Of a stretch of 64,000 bases of DNA, positions 1 through 9,122 are shown in pieces (position 1 is the stretch's first letter; each line of letters begins with the position of its first letter). Source of the stretch: Pirellulaceae bacterium (GTDB taxonomy: Bacteria; Planctomycetota; Planctomycetia; Pirellulales; Pirellulaceae); assembly GCA_023382975.1 (NCBI GenBank), contig JAHDXO010000041.1, positions 1 to 64,000 of the forward strand, read 5' to 3'. A program made the translations under genes and the position numbers. The notes beneath the pieces are model-generated. The model did not search any database. It was not told the origin of the DNA and worked only from the letters and a program-made list of their open reading frames with translations.

Positions 1-74
1 CCTACGACACGTCCTGGAACGTGATGTCCGCGCTGCTCACCCCGGCCGGCGGCGAGACGTTGACGGTGCCGTAG
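1..74 (+). CDS. C-terminal end of an unidentified protein (partial)
   Basis: An open frame enters the window and stops at TAG 72-74; the last residues read YDTSWNVMSALLTPAGGETL followed by TVP. The W-x-x-L-x-T-x-x-G-G-E pattern is reminiscent of the tail of planctomycete DUF1559 (pseudopilin-like, H-X9-DG) proteins, but 23 residues are too few to assign a family. The upstream part is outside the window. Confidence 0.4.
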   Translation, partial: YDTSWNVMSALLTPAGGETLTVP

Positions 75-156
75 GGAAAGACTTGATCGAGCTGCTTTCG
101 GGGGTGGAACCACGAATGACACGAATTGGAAAAGGGTGATTTCGCAGGAGTTGGCG

Positions 157-948
157 ATGGTGGGAACCGTTCTGGTGTACTTGTTGGCGGCTGGCGGCGC
201 GGGGGCGTTGGCGGAGCAGTTCGAATTCGAGTTCCAGCAGGATGTGCGGGACCATCCGGCGCTGCGGCTGAGCGGCCCGAACGCTCAGCAGGTGGCCCGC
301 GCGGACGGTCGCGGGCTGCGAATTGCGTTGCCGGCCGATCGCAGCGATCTGAACGGTGTCGGTGTCGATACTCGATTCCGCGTGGGCGGGGATTTCGAAA
401 TCACGCTGGAATACGAGATCCTGGCGTTGCCGAAAGAAGCGCCAGCCGAAGGCTGCGGGGTGGGGCTGCTGCTGAAATTCGAGAAGCCTTCGACGGGGCG
501 GGCCATGTTAACACGGCTTCGCAAAGGCGCGGCTGAGGTGTTCGGCGCCAGCCGGATCCTGCCCGGCGAGGGCGGCAAGGACCGCTATCAGACTCAGAAC
601 GTGCCGGCGACCGGACTGCGCGGCAAGCTGCGGTTGGCGCGGAGCGGTTCGACGCTCAAGTACCTGGTGGCCGACGGTCCGGGCGAATTCCGTGAGATCC
701 ACTCGGTCGAGATCGGCACCGAGGTCGTGACGGAACTGCGGGCGCAGGTGCGCACGGGCTACAAGCCGGCCAGCGCCGACGTGCGGCTGGTCCACTGGTC
801 GATCCACGCCGACTCGCTGCCCGACCGCCCGACGGTCAAGCCGACCGTGCAGCACAAGTGGACGTGGCTGATCTGGACGGTGGTCGGGACGCTGGTGTTG
901 GGATTGGGCGGCGGTACGGCGTTCTATTTTTGGAAGCAACGAGGGTGA
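157..948 (+). CDS. DUF1583-like secreted, membrane-anchored protein
   Basis: A 263-residue protein of unknown function. It begins with a signal-peptide-like stretch (MVGTVLVYLLAAGGAGALA), followed by a roughly 200-residue soluble region that reads like the beta-rich planctomycete DUF1583 family (family recalled, not searched), and ends with one transmembrane helix (about residues 232-256) and a short basic tail, so most of it should face the periplasm. I chose ATG 157 because GGAG lies six bases upstream; an in-frame GTG at 136 would add seven residues. The glycosyltransferase gene begins 25 bases downstream, so the two may be co-transcribed. Confidence 0.6.
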   Translation: MVGTVLVYLLAAGGAGALAEQFEFEFQQDVRDHPALRLSGPNAQQVARADGRGLRIALPADRSDLNGVGVDTRFRVGGDFEITLEYEILALPKEAPAEGCGVGLLLKFEKPSTGRAMLTRLRKGAAEVFGASRILPGEGGKDRYQTQNVPATGLRGKLRLARSGSTLKYLVADGPGEFREIHSVEIGTEVVTELRAQVRTGYKPASADVRLVHWSIHADSLPDRPTVKPTVQHKWTWLIWTVVGTLVLGLGGGTAFYFWKQRG

Positions 949-973
949 GTGGGATGCGGAGGCGGCGGGCACG

Positions 974-2926
974 ATGAATCGTACACTCCAGCGCGGGCGG
1001 CGGTTGGTGATCGCTTGGCTGCTGTCGGTTCATGCGGCGTTGGTGCTGCACTGTGCGATCGAGGATTTTGTCACCTACGACGAGATCGGCAACCTGGCGG
1101 CCGGCGTATCCTACTGGCAGTACGGGACGTATCACTTGTACAGCGTCAATCCGCCGCTGACCAAGCTGCTGGCGGCGGCACCGGTGGTGTTGACGCGTCC
1201 GGACACGGACGGACTGGTCACGGCCGACGTGCCCGGCCAGCGGGCGGAGCGGGTGGTGGGCGAGCACTTTGCGCTGACCAACTCGGAGAATTACCACACC
1301 TTCGTCGTCCTGGCGCGGTTGGCCAGTTTGGGATGGTCGCTGCTGGGCGCTTGGCTGGTCTACCGCTGGGCGGGCGAACTGTGGGGCGTCGAGGGCGGAT
1401 TGCTGGCGATGGCCGTATGGTGTTTCGAGCCGAACATCATCACGCACGCCCACCTGTTGAACGCCGATGTGCCGGCGACCGTGGCGGCGCTGGCGGCGGC
1501 TTGGACGCTGCGCGGCTATCTGCTCGATCCCACCTGGGGCCGCGCCTATTTCGCCGGGATCGCGCTGGGCGTCGCGCAACTCTGCAAGTTCACGCTGGTC
1601 ATCCTGTATCCTGTCTGGTTGATCCTGTGGGGCGTGTATTGGTGGACCGCACGGCGAGTTCCCAGGGACTGTGACGACGCGGTGCCGCGACGCGCTGCTG
1701 GTCCGGGCGCGCTACGGATGGTCTTGCTGCTGGCGACCTGCGTGCTGGTGGTGAACCTGGGTTACGAATTCACGGGAACGGGCAAGCCCTTGGACGAGTA
1801 TCCGTTCGTGAGCCGGACGTTCCGGGGCACAAGCGACGCCGAGTCGGGCGGAAGTCACGGGAACCGTTTCCGCGGGACGTGGCTGGGCCGGGTGCCGGTG
1901 CCGTTTCCCGAGTCGTACCTGCGCGGGATCGACGTGCAGCGCCGCGACTTCGAGATCTACCGGACCCGTTACAGCTATCTGGGCGGCCAGTGGGTGCTGG
2001 GACGCGGCTGGTGGCATTACTACGTCTACGGGGCGGCGGTCAAGGTGCCGCTGGGCATCTGGGGACTGCTGCTGCTGGCGTTCTTCTGGCCAAGACGCGG
2101 ACGCTGGGCGATCCCGTGGCCCGGGGATTGGCGGGAGTTGTTGATCCTGGCTCTGCCTGCGCTGACGGTCTTGGTCCTGGTCAGTTCGCAACGCAGTTTG
2201 CAGAGTCACTTCCGCTACGCGCTGCCGATGTTTCCATTCGTGATCGTGTTCATCGGGCGGGCCGGTGCGGTGTTTGCTGGCCGAGAATGCAAAGACGAAG
2301 ATGAACGGACTGAAGCCCGTTCTACGTGGGCGCGGAGCTTGGTGGTTGGGCTGATGGTTTGGGCGGTGGGGTCGTATTTGTTCGTGCATCCGTATTCGTT
2401 GGGGTACTTCAACGAGTTGGCGGGTGGGCCGCACGGCGGGCACAACCATCTGTTGGGTTCGAACATCGACTGGGGTCAGGACCTGTACCGCTTGCGGCGT
2501 TGGCTGGCTCGGCATCCGGAGGCGGCAGCCGATTTGCAGATGGCGTATTTCAACCGCATCGACGCGCGCATCGCGGGCCTCGAGTGGAGGCTCCCGCCGC
2601 TGGGCGTGACCGACGGCGCCGAGATCACCGAGGAGAACGCTGCCGGATTCGGCCCGCACCCCGGCTACTTTGCCGTCAGCGTCCGCTTTGTGCGCGGCAG
2701 CCAGGCCGGTGCGACGGACGGCGAGGGCGGATACCGCTTCGCACCGTTCCGCGGCTACGAGTACTTCCGCCATTTCCAGCCGGTGGCGAAAGCCGGCTAC
2801 TCGATCTTCCTGTACCACATCACCCCGGACCAAGCCGACGCGGTCCGCGCCCGCCACGGACTGCCGCCTCTGCCGTGCGCAAAGGATGGGGAGTCGAATG
2901 AAGGCTCGTTGCAGGACACAGACTGA
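974..2926 (+). CDS. GT-C fold glycosyltransferase (family 39-like), polytopic membrane protein
   Basis: A 650-residue integral membrane protein with many hydrophobic helices. The first long loop carries the acidic pair expected of the PMT/ArnT (GT39, PMT_2) superfamily (T-Y-D-E near residue 35), followed by an N-P-P-L-T-K motif near residue 60 that matches the H-P-P-L-type motif of this group. Such enzymes transfer a sugar from a polyprenyl-phosphate carrier to protein or glycan outside the cytoplasmic membrane. Substrate cannot be inferred. A further GT-C enzyme lies at 10.3 kb. The C-terminal 150 residues are mostly soluble. Start ATG 974 follows the upstream gene closely. Confidence 0.75.
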   Translation: MNRTLQRGRRLVIAWLLSVHAALVLHCAIEDFVTYDEIGNLAAGVSYWQYGTYHLYSVNPPLTKLLAAAPVVLTRPDTDGLVTADVPGQRAERVVGEHFALTNSENYHTFVVLARLASLGWSLLGAWLVYRWAGELWGVEGGLLAMAVWCFEPNIITHAHLLNADVPATVAALAAAWTLRGYLLDPTWGRAYFAGIALGVAQLCKFTLVILYPVWLILWGVYWWTARRVPRDCDDAVPRRAAGPGALRMVLLLATCVLVVNLGYEFTGTGKPLDEYPFVSRTFRGTSDAESGGSHGNRFRGTWLGRVPVPFPESYLRGIDVQRRDFEIYRTRYSYLGGQWVLGRGWWHYYVYGAAVKVPLGIWGLLLLAFFWPRRGRWAIPWPGDWRELLILALPALTVLVLVSSQRSLQSHFRYALPMFPFVIVFIGRAGAVFAGRECKDEDERTEARSTWARSLVVGLMVWAVGSYLFVHPYSLGYFNELAGGPHGGHNHLLGSNIDWGQDLYRLRRWLARHPEAAADLQMAYFNRIDARIAGLEWRLPPLGVTDGAEITEENAAGFGPHPGYFAVSVRFVRGSQAGATDGEGGYRFAPFRGYEYFRHFQPVAKAGYSIFLYHITPDQADAVRARHGLPPLPCAKDGESNEGSLQDTD

Positions 2927-3199
2927 ACGTTGCCGTTTGACGCTGGTTGGACCGCTTATCGGCCCAAATCTATGGAATTTTTGTGGGACTGTCCAGGTCT
3001 GCCCAAAGTCGATGGTCACCAGACTCTGGCGTGGCAACGGTTTCCACTGCACGTGGTCAAAGTTTGCCCCTTGCATCGTACCGACGCCGTCGGGCCCAAT
3101 CGTAGCCGACTCGATCGTGGCGTCGGGATCGTTCTGCGTCGGGAAGATCGGCGGATTGTCGGTGCCCCCTTGGATCGACGGTCGGTTGTGTCCTTCGGT

Positions 3200-3532
3200 T
3201 CATCGCGTTTCATGGCAGTGGAGGGCAAGCCAGACGGTTGGTTGCCCGGCGTCGGTGGACTCGACGCGGTGACGGCGGTGAGCGGGGATGAGAAGCGAAT
3301 CGCCGGGCTGCAGGGCGATCTGCTCGTCGGGCTGCTCAAACCGCAGGACGGCCGATCCCGCGAGCAACAGCACCCATTCGTCGTTGGCTTGGTCGTACCA
3401 CTGACCAGGCGGTGTGCTGTGCCCGGTGGAAATGATCCGTTCGAGACGGCAATTCGAAGTCTGAACCAAGGTCTCGAAACGCTCGTCCGCCAAACGATCG
3501 GGCAGATGGGTCAGCAGATTGGTCGGGATCAT
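3200..3532 (-). CDS. small cupin-domain protein
   Basis: A 110-residue single-domain cupin. The two conserved stretches are visible: around residue 50 (D-E-W-V-L-L-L-A-G-S-A) and around residue 75 (L-Q-P-G-D-S-L-L-I-P-A-H-R-R-H-R-V), the second giving metal-ligand histidines. Substrate is unknown; small cupins often bind metal or a small ligand, or act as isomerases. Its ATG overlaps the stop codon of the upstream kinase gene (ATGA), so translation is probably coupled. That suggests a functional link, for example the cupin acting on or reporting to the kinase pathway, but this is inference. Confidence 0.8.
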   Translation of the reverse strand: MIPTNLLTHLPDRLADERFETLVQTSNCRLERIISTGHSTPPGQWYDQANDEWVLLLAGSAVLRFEQPDEQIALQPGDSLLIPAHRRHRVESTDAGQPTVWLALHCHETR

Positions 3533-5112
3533 GGTGGGGAAGGAGGCGTCTTGGCGCCGGATTCGAACTCCTTGATCAATTGCCGCAGTTCGGTTCGCAG
3601 CCGGTCGTTCACCTCGTCAATCAAGAACTGACGGACGTCGCGCGGCAGTTCGGGAAACAACTGGACCAACGGCGGCAACTGCTGGTTTGCCTTCTGCATC
3701 TCGCCTCGCAACAGGTAGATGTTCGCCAATCCGGCCAGTCCGATGGCCCGAAAATACGGATCGCCGATCTGGGGCGACGCCAATTCGGCAAAGCACTGCA
3801 ACGCCCGGTCCAGGTTGCCCGTCTCCTGGTACAATTCGGCCAGTCGCTGCGTCGCGCGCAGTGCGTAGTACTGATTCTCTTCGCTGGCGCCCGGAGGAAA
3901 ATATTTGGCGATGCTCGACCACGCCTCTTCATTGCCGATGCTCATCGCATGAAAGTACTGATCCCGCACGGTTTGCTGGCGTTCGACAACCACCCGGGCA
4001 TCGTCGGCTACGGCCAATAGCGGCGCCGGCCGGGTGGCGCTGGCCACGACCACCCCGACAGCCATCCCTGCCAGGATGATCGTCCCGGCGACTAGGTAGG
4101 GACGCGACCGACGGGACCGGCTTCTTCGGCCCATCACGGCCGCCAGTTGCTGCGTTGCCTCGGTGCGGGAAGCGGAGAGTGCGGCGATTTCGGGCGGATT
4201 CCAGTCCTCGAAGCCATCCGGCCAGGAGGTGTCGGCGCCGTCGACTTGTACCGTGCGCAGATCCCGCAGCAATTCGCTGGCGTTTTGATATCGGTCCTGC
4301 GGCCGTTTGGCAAGCATCTTGTGGACGATACGGCAGAGACTCTCCGGCAGATCGCTTCGCAGATCCTCCAAACGCTTAGGCTCGTTCTGCAGGTGCTGGA
4401 TCGCGATCTTGAGCGGCGTCTCACCCTCGAACGGCGGTCGGGCCGCCAGCATGTGGTAACAGGTGACGCCGAATGAATAGATGTCGCTGCGCGTGTCGAC
4501 CGTCCTGCCCTCGACCTGCTCGGGACTCATATACAGCGGCGTGCCCATCGTGACGCCGATCTGAGTCAAGTTGACGGATTCGCCACCCTTCTCGACGCGA
4601 GCCAGTCCAAAATCGGCGACTTTGACGTCGCCGCTGGGGGTTAGCATGATGTTTTCCGGCTTGATGTCCCGGTGGACGATCTTCTGCTGGCCGGATTTGT
4701 GCAGCGCGGCGGCGACCTGACGCATCACGCTGACCGCCGACGGTGCTGCCAGTGGACCGCGGCGGTCCAGTACCTGCCGGAGATTCAAGCCTTCGATGTA
4801 CTCCTGCGCGATGAAGTGCAAGCCGTCGATGCAGCCGACTTCGTGGATCTGCACGATGTTGGCATGGACCAGCGCAGCGGCCGCCTTGGCTTCGTGAATA
4901 AACCGGCGGACGTACGAGTCGTTGCTGGCCAGCGACGGCTTCAGTACCTTGACCGCGACCGGCCGCCCCAGCGATTGCTGCTCGGCTAGGTAAACCTCCG
5001 CCATCCCGCCTCGTCCCAAGCGGCGGAGCAGGTGATAGTCGCCCAACTGGCGTCCGGCCAGATCCAAGGGGATCTCGTCGCGAGGCTCGACCGGCGTGAT
5101 CGCTTCCGTCAT
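3529..5112 (-). CDS. membrane Ser/Thr protein kinase with TPR-like extracytoplasmic tail
   Basis: A 527-residue Hanks-type kinase. The cytoplasmic kinase domain covers residues 24-290: glycine loop L-G-R-G-G-M-A (32-38), VAVK lysine 55, catalytic H-R-D-I-K-P-E-N (147-154), D-F-G (167-169) and S-P-E (196-198). A single transmembrane helix (about 339-359) is preceded by a strongly basic R/S stretch. The C-terminal 160 residues are alpha-helical and TPR-like (repeated Y-x-x-T-G-N-L-D-x-A-L-x-x-F pattern). A longer open frame begins upstream, but ATG 5112 starts the recognisable protein; the extra 85 residues are low-complexity and basic. The gene is coupled to the cupin gene by a 4-base overlap. 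Confidence 0.9.
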   Translation of the reverse strand: MTEAITPVEPRDEIPLDLAGRQLGDYHLLRRLGRGGMAEVYLAEQQSLGRPVAVKVLKPSLASNDSYVRRFIHEAKAAAALVHANIVQIHEVGCIDGLHFIAQEYIEGLNLRQVLDRRGPLAAPSAVSVMRQVAAALHKSGQQKIVHRDIKPENIMLTPSGDVKVADFGLARVEKGGESVNLTQIGVTMGTPLYMSPEQVEGRTVDTRSDIYSFGVTCYHMLAARPPFEGETPLKIAIQHLQNEPKRLEDLRSDLPESLCRIVHKMLAKRPQDRYQNASELLRDLRTVQVDGADTSWPDGFEDWNPPEIAALSASRTEATQQLAAVMGRRSRSRRSRPYLVAGTIILAGMAVGVVVASATRPAPLLAVADDARVVVERQQTVRDQYFHAMSIGNEEAWSSIAKYFPPGASEENQYYALRATQRLAELYQETGNLDRALQCFAELASPQIGDPYFRAIGLAGLANIYLLRGEMQKANQQLPPLVQLFPELPRDVRQFLIDEVNDRLRTELRQLIKEFESGAKTPPSPP

Positions 5113-5182
5113 CGCAAATCCTGTTCCCGCCACCCGGTGCTGACGAATCGGAACCCGAGTGGGAAAGGGAAAACACTCGTGC

Positions 5183-5629
5183 CTATCGGTTCGTCCTCCC
5201 AGCGCCAACCGCCCGCTTGGGACTCGCAGCGGATTCCTCGGCGAGCGGTTGTTGATACGAGTCGAACACCCGCACGGTCTGCCAAAGATCCTTGTACTGC
5301 TCGATGAATTTCTGGTGCCGCGGACTGGTCTGATAGACGTCGTGCGCCGCCTTGTCCCGGAAAACAATCAGCAACGCGACATCGAAATCACGGTCGTTCA
5401 CGTCGCGTTCAAACTCCTCGGCCAGCACACCGGCCGCGAAGTACACCGTCCCGGGGTGTCCGGACAACAATTCCTGACAGCCCTCGACCAACTGCTGTCG
5501 CGATTCGGCAGTACGGTCCTTGAGTGTGAAATACACGGCGTGGGCCAACTGAGGGTCGGCGGCATCGGTCACCACCGGCGATGCGGTCAGTACGATGAGC
5601 GCGAGAATCATGGTCCCGCTGTTCGACAT
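5183..5629 (-). CDS. secreted Dabb (stress-responsive A/B barrel) domain protein
   Basis: A 148-residue protein with an N-terminal signal peptide (about residues 1-26) and a Dabb dimeric alpha-beta barrel (roughly residues 30-125), recognised by H-A-V-Y-F-T-L-K-D near the start, the long helix with G-C-Q-E-L-L, and a D-F-D-V-A-L-L-I-V-F-R-D strand. Dabb proteins are small ferredoxin-like barrels of mostly unknown substrate. ATG 5629 has AGGAG seven bases upstream. An in-frame open frame continues upstream into the 141-bp repeat element at 5831-5971, but the SD argues for the internal start. Confidence 0.75.
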   Translation of the reverse strand: MSNSGTMILALIVLTASPVVTDAADPQLAHAVYFTLKDRTAESRQQLVEGCQELLSGHPGTVYFAAGVLAEEFERDVNDRDFDVALLIVFRDKAAHDVYQTSPRHQKFIEQYKDLWQTVRVFDSYQQPLAEESAASPKRAVGAGRTNR

Positions 5630-5830
5630 GGTCGTAACTCCTGGTGAATCATGAAGGCAAGGAGGTTCAATGGGCGTATTGTCGATCCTCGCCCGATCCG
5701 CTGCAAGCACCGTTGCCGAGAGGTGGCGTTTCGGTTTAAGGTTGTGCGTCGGCAGAAGGCCGCGAGATCCACATGCCGGCCCCGGAATGGGCCACAGGCT
5801 GGCAGCCAGTACCGCGAACGGTGTCGAAAC

Positions 5831-5971
5831 GGAGCCTGTTGAAATACTGGCAAGAACCGCGGTGGGGTAAGCTTCCAGCTTGCCGAGTTTTCGTATCTTT
5901 GATTCCCGCACTTTCCTAGACGCCCCATTTGGCAAGCTGGAAGCTTACCCCACGACTCTTTCAGCAGCCTC
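5831..5971 (-). repeat. 141-bp inverted-repeat (MITE-like) element, copy 1
   Basis: Nearly identical, in opposite genomic orientation, to 21121-21261 (I count two mismatches). The element has imperfect 13-base outer ends (GAGgCTGcTGAAA type) and a perfect 23-base inner inverted repeat starting GTGGGGTAAGCTTCCAGC. It encodes no transposase. It sits 13 bases beyond the stop of the glycerophosphodiesterase gene and about 200 bases upstream of the Dabb start. Read on the minus strand it contains an ATG-started open frame that continues in frame into the Dabb gene. It is probably a non-autonomous mobile or dispersed repeat; I cannot identify a parent transposon. Confidence 0.8.
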
Positions 5972-5984
5972 AAACGGGGCTTCG

Positions 5985-6833
5985 TCAGGGCTGGTCGGCG
6001 CCGGCCGATGGCTGGCGAAGTTGCATGATCTTGCCCGGAACGTCGGTGATGATTCCGTCGATCCCGGCTTCGATCAATTCGTTGGCGCGCTGGGGATCGT
6101 TGACCGTGTACACCCATGCCCGCAACCCACGCTGGTGGATCGCTTCGATCTGCTGGCGTCCGATTTCCTTGTGATCCCAACCGACGATCCGGCTGCCCGT
6201 CCGCTCGATTTCGTCCAGTTTCTCGGCTGTCAATTCCTTGCTGCCCAACGCTGCCAGCACCAAATCCGGTGCCAAACGATGGCAGTCGCTGACGTACTGC
6301 CAATCGAACGACTGGACGACGACGTGATCCAGCAGTTGCTTCTCCCGCAACAAATTGATGCAGGTTGCGGCATCGCCGGACTTCCGCTCGATCAGCGTCA
6401 TCGAGCCTTTTTGGATCGCCTCCAGGGCTTCTTCCAGACTGGGGATCTTTGCCCCGCGGAAGCGGGCGTCGAACCAGGCACCGGCATCCAACCGCTGCAA
6501 GTCCTGCCAGGCGAGGCTGTCGGCCGGGATCTTGTCGCGGCCGAGCATTGTCGTCGCGTCGCTGGTACGGTTGAGCGTCTTGTCGTGGAAAACAAACGGC
6601 ACGCCGTCCGTCGAGTGATAGTAGTCCAGCTCGACCAAGTCGGCGCCCAACCGAACGGCCGAATGGAACGCGGGCAGCGTGTTTTCCGGAAAGGTGCCGC
6701 TGTCGCCCCGATGGGCAATCACCAGGAACTTCGGCGACGCGATGCGCTGAGCTGCGGTCGGGGGCTGGGCCGCGAGAGCGGGGGCGGCGGTCATGGCGTG
6801 CCACGCAATCAACAGGAGAGAAAAGCGGATCAT
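5985..6833 (-). CDS. exported glycerophosphodiester phosphodiesterase
   Basis: A 282-residue GDPD-family TIM barrel with an N-terminal signal peptide (residues 1-22), so it should hydrolyse glycerophosphodiesters to glycerol-3-phosphate in the periplasm or outside. Catalytic and metal-binding motifs are present: H-R-G (41-43), P-E-N-T (49-52), V-E-L-D (67-70), then F-H-D-K-T-L-N-R-T. ATG 6833 overlaps the frr stop codon by one base (TGATG) with AAGGGG upstream; a TTG one codon earlier is also open. It is the fifth gene of the rpsB-tsf-pyrH-frr run. Confidence 0.9.
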   Translation of the reverse strand: MIRFSLLLIAWHAMTAAPALAAQPPTAAQRIASPKFLVIAHRGDSGTFPENTLPAFHSAVRLGADLVELDYYHSTDGVPFVFHDKTLNRTSDATTMLGRDKIPADSLAWQDLQRLDAGAWFDARFRGAKIPSLEEALEAIQKGSMTLIERKSGDAATCINLLREKQLLDHVVVQSFDWQYVSDCHRLAPDLVLAALGSKELTAEKLDEIERTGSRIVGWDHKEIGRQQIEAIHQRGLRAWVYTVNDPQRANELIEAGIDGIITDVPGKIMQLRQPSAGADQP

Positions 6834-7396
6834 CAAGCCCCTTCCATCACGTCGGACTCCCGGGCCTTAGCCAAGTCCGCGGCGATTTCCTCGTATTTCT
6901 TGGTCAGATCCTGGATTTCCTTCTTGGTGTCGTCCCGCTGGTCTTCGCTCAACTGCTTGTCCTTCTCGGCTTGGTCGGCGGCCTTGTTGGCATCGCGACG
7001 GATGTTCCGCACCGCGACCTTTGCCTCTTCGGTCAAATCCTTGATGCGGGTCACCATTTTGCGGCGGACTTCGGTCGACAAGGCCGGGATGTTGATGCGA
7101 ATCAAGCGGCCGTCGTTCTGCGGATTGAAGCCCAGATCACTGGCGACAATCGCTTTTTCAATGTCCTTCAGCGTCCCCGGGTCGAACGGCCGGATCACAA
7201 TCTGGGTCGGTTCGGGCGCGCCGACCGAGGCAAGCTGCTTGATTGGCGCCGAGGATCCATAGACATCAACTCGCAACGAATCCACCAAGCCCGGATTCGC
7301 GCGTCCCGTGCGGATTCCAGAAAGGTTGTTTTTCAGAACGCTAATGGCTTTTTCCATCCGTTCTTCGGCATCGAGCAGGATATCGTCCGACGTCAT
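6833..7396 (-). CDS. frr: ribosome recycling factor
   Basis: A 187-residue protein of normal RRF length, with the conserved N-terminal R-T-G-R-A-N-P-G-L-V-D motif (around 32-42), L-A-S-V-G-A-P-E and the terminal coiled-coil arm. With EF-G it splits the post-termination ribosome complex. It follows pyrH after 90 bases, the order normally seen in bacteria, and overlaps the glycerophosphodiesterase start. Confidence 0.97.
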   Translation of the reverse strand: MTSDDILLDAEERMEKAISVLKNNLSGIRTGRANPGLVDSLRVDVYGSSAPIKQLASVGAPEPTQIVIRPFDPGTLKDIEKAIVASDLGFNPQNDGRLIRINIPALSTEVRRKMVTRIKDLTEEAKVAVRNIRRDANKAADQAEKDKQLSEDQRDDTKKEIQDLTKKYEEIAADLAKARESDVMEGA

Positions 7397-7486
7397 GGCC
7401 GTCTGTCCTCATGGTTCCGTCAAGTTGATTCCGTCGTCCCGATCAAGATCTGCAAGTGCGGCGGTCGAGGCCGAAAAAGGTCTCGC

Positions 7487-8230
7487 CTAGGCCTCGCCGA
7501 TTCGCGTCCCGACTTTTTCACCTCGCACTGCCCGTTGAATGTTCCCTTCTTTGCGGTAGTTGAACACCAGCACGGGCATCTTGTGCTCCCGACAGTGAGC
7601 GACCGCGGTCGTGTCCATCACTCGTAGGTTCCGCTCGAGCACGGCAGCGTACGTCAGTTCGCGGTACAGCACCGCGTGAGGATTCTTTTCGGGATCTTCG
7701 CTGAACACGCCGTCGACCCGAGTGGCTTTCAACAGCACATCGGCTTCCAACTCCAGGGCCCGCAGCGCTGCGGCCGTGTCGGTGGTCACAAACGGCCCGC
7801 CGGTTCCGGCCGCCAGGATGATGATCCGTCCTTTTTCCAGATGCCGTCGAGCACGTCGCCGGATGTAGGGTTCGCAAACACCGTCCATCCGAATAGCGGA
7901 CATCAGGCGGGTTTCGCAACCCATCGATTCCAGCGCGTCCTGCAGCGCCAATCCGTTGATGACGGTGGCCAACATGCCCATGTAGTGCGCGGTGGCCTCC
8001 TGGATGCTCGTGCTGAGTTCCTTGAAGTGGGCGCCGCGGAGGATGTTGCCCCCACCGATAACCACGGCGATCTGGCAGCCCAGTTGTTTGGCTTGCTCGA
8101 TCTGGCGGGCAATCTGCACCACTTCGGTCATGCAGATGCCGCGTTCCCCCGGTCGGGTGAAACTCTCGCCAGAGAGTTTCAACACGGCGCGGCGGAACAT
8201 CGGTTGCGGTGCAGATTGAACTTCGGACAT
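7487..8230 (-). CDS. pyrH: UMP kinase
   Basis: A 247-residue bacterial-type uridylate kinase of the amino acid kinase fold, phosphorylating UMP to UDP with ATP. The motifs L-K-L-S-G-E-S near the start, V-I-G-G-G-N-I-L-R-G, the D-x-x-x-x-x-M-G region and A-A-G-T-G-G-P-F-V-T-T-D-T are intact. ATG 8230 is chosen because GGGAG lies eight bases upstream; a GTG five codons earlier is open. It lies between tsf and frr, 32 bases after tsf. Confidence 0.96.
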   Translation of the reverse strand: MSEVQSAPQPMFRRAVLKLSGESFTRPGERGICMTEVVQIARQIEQAKQLGCQIAVVIGGGNILRGAHFKELSTSIQEATAHYMGMLATVINGLALQDALESMGCETRLMSAIRMDGVCEPYIRRRARRHLEKGRIIILAAGTGGPFVTTDTAAALRALELEADVLLKATRVDGVFSEDPEKNPHAVLYRELTYAAVLERNLRVMDTTAVAHCREHKMPVLVFNYRKEGNIQRAVRGEKVGTRIGEA

Positions 8231-8262
8231 GCCTGGCGCTCCCACGCTTGCGGATCACTCGG

Positions 8263-9105
8263 TCAGGACTGTTGCCTGGCAAACTCCCAATGCACGAAGC
8301 GTTTCAGCTTCATCCCGTGGTTCTCCGCGAACTTGCCCACGGTGTCCTTGCCCTCGCCCTTGACGTACTGCTGTTCCAGCAAAACGCGTTCGGCGTAGAA
8401 GTTCCGCAAACGGCCGTCGACCATCTTGTCCACGATGCTCTCCGGCTTGCCCTCCTGCAGAGCCGCTTCGCGGAGGATCGCACGCTCCCGCGCAACTTCC
8501 TCCGGATCCAGCTCTTCCGTCGTAAGCGCCGAGGGACGCATGGCCGCGATGTGCATGCAAATATCCTTGGCCAACTCGGGGCTTCCGCCTTCGACATGCA
8601 GCAGCACCCCGGCGACGGTCGCCGCGTTGTGGCTGTAGCCGCCGCACGCCCCGTCGATACGCTCAAAGCGACCGATGTTGAAGACCTCGCGGATGCGGTT
8701 GAACAACTCGTCCTTCTGCTCGCCAAGCGTCACTCCCGGCTTGCTCGGCGACGGCTGCGCCAAAAGCTCTTCGGCCGTGGCCGCTCCCGGTCCGGTCGCC
8801 AATTGGCGAGCCAAATCGTTGGCCAACTGAATGAACTCCTCGTTCTGCGTTACCGGGGCGCTCTCGCACTTCAGTTCGACCATCGCGCCCTTCGGCGGGT
8901 CGAAACTGGCGAAGATGCCGTAACGGCCGAACGACGTCTCGCGATCCGATCGTTTGCTCAACACCTGAGCCCCGCGTTCCCGCAGCCACTGAATGGCCTT
9001 GTCCGAGTCGCCGTCACATTCCGACAGCGCCTTCTTGCAGTCCATCATCGGCAGACCGGTTCTCTCCCGCAAATCCTTGACCTGAGCGGCTGTAATGGCA
9101 GCCAT
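8263..9105 (-). CDS. tsf: translation elongation factor Ts
   Basis: A 280-residue EF-Ts, the nucleotide exchange factor for EF-Tu. The N-terminal UBA-like module (V-K-D-L-R-E-R-T-G-L-P-M-M-D-C-K-K-A-L) and the T-D-F-V-like core region, here reading N-E-E-F-I-Q-L-A-N-D-L-A, are visible. It starts 17 bases after the rpsB stop codon, as in most bacteria. Confidence 0.96.
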   Translation of the reverse strand: MAAITAAQVKDLRERTGLPMMDCKKALSECDGDSDKAIQWLRERGAQVLSKRSDRETSFGRYGIFASFDPPKGAMVELKCESAPVTQNEEFIQLANDLARQLATGPGAATAEELLAQPSPSKPGVTLGEQKDELFNRIREVFNIGRFERIDGACGGYSHNAATVAGVLLHVEGGSPELAKDICMHIAAMRPSALTTEELDPEEVARERAILREAALQEGKPESIVDKMVDGRLRNFYAERVLLEQQYVKGEGKDTVGKFAENHGMKLKRFVHWEFARQQS

Positions 9106-9122
9106 ATTCCTAGTTCCCCCTA

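Noticed and set aside
5113..5367. 85-residue N-terminal extension of the kinase at 3529
   Set aside because: The extra sequence is Arg/Ser/Pro-rich with no domain; ATG 5112 precedes the recognisable protein.
5630..5935. N-terminal extension of the Dabb protein starting in the 141-bp element
   Set aside because: The internal ATG at 5629 has a good SD and is followed by a signal peptide, which would be buried by the extension.
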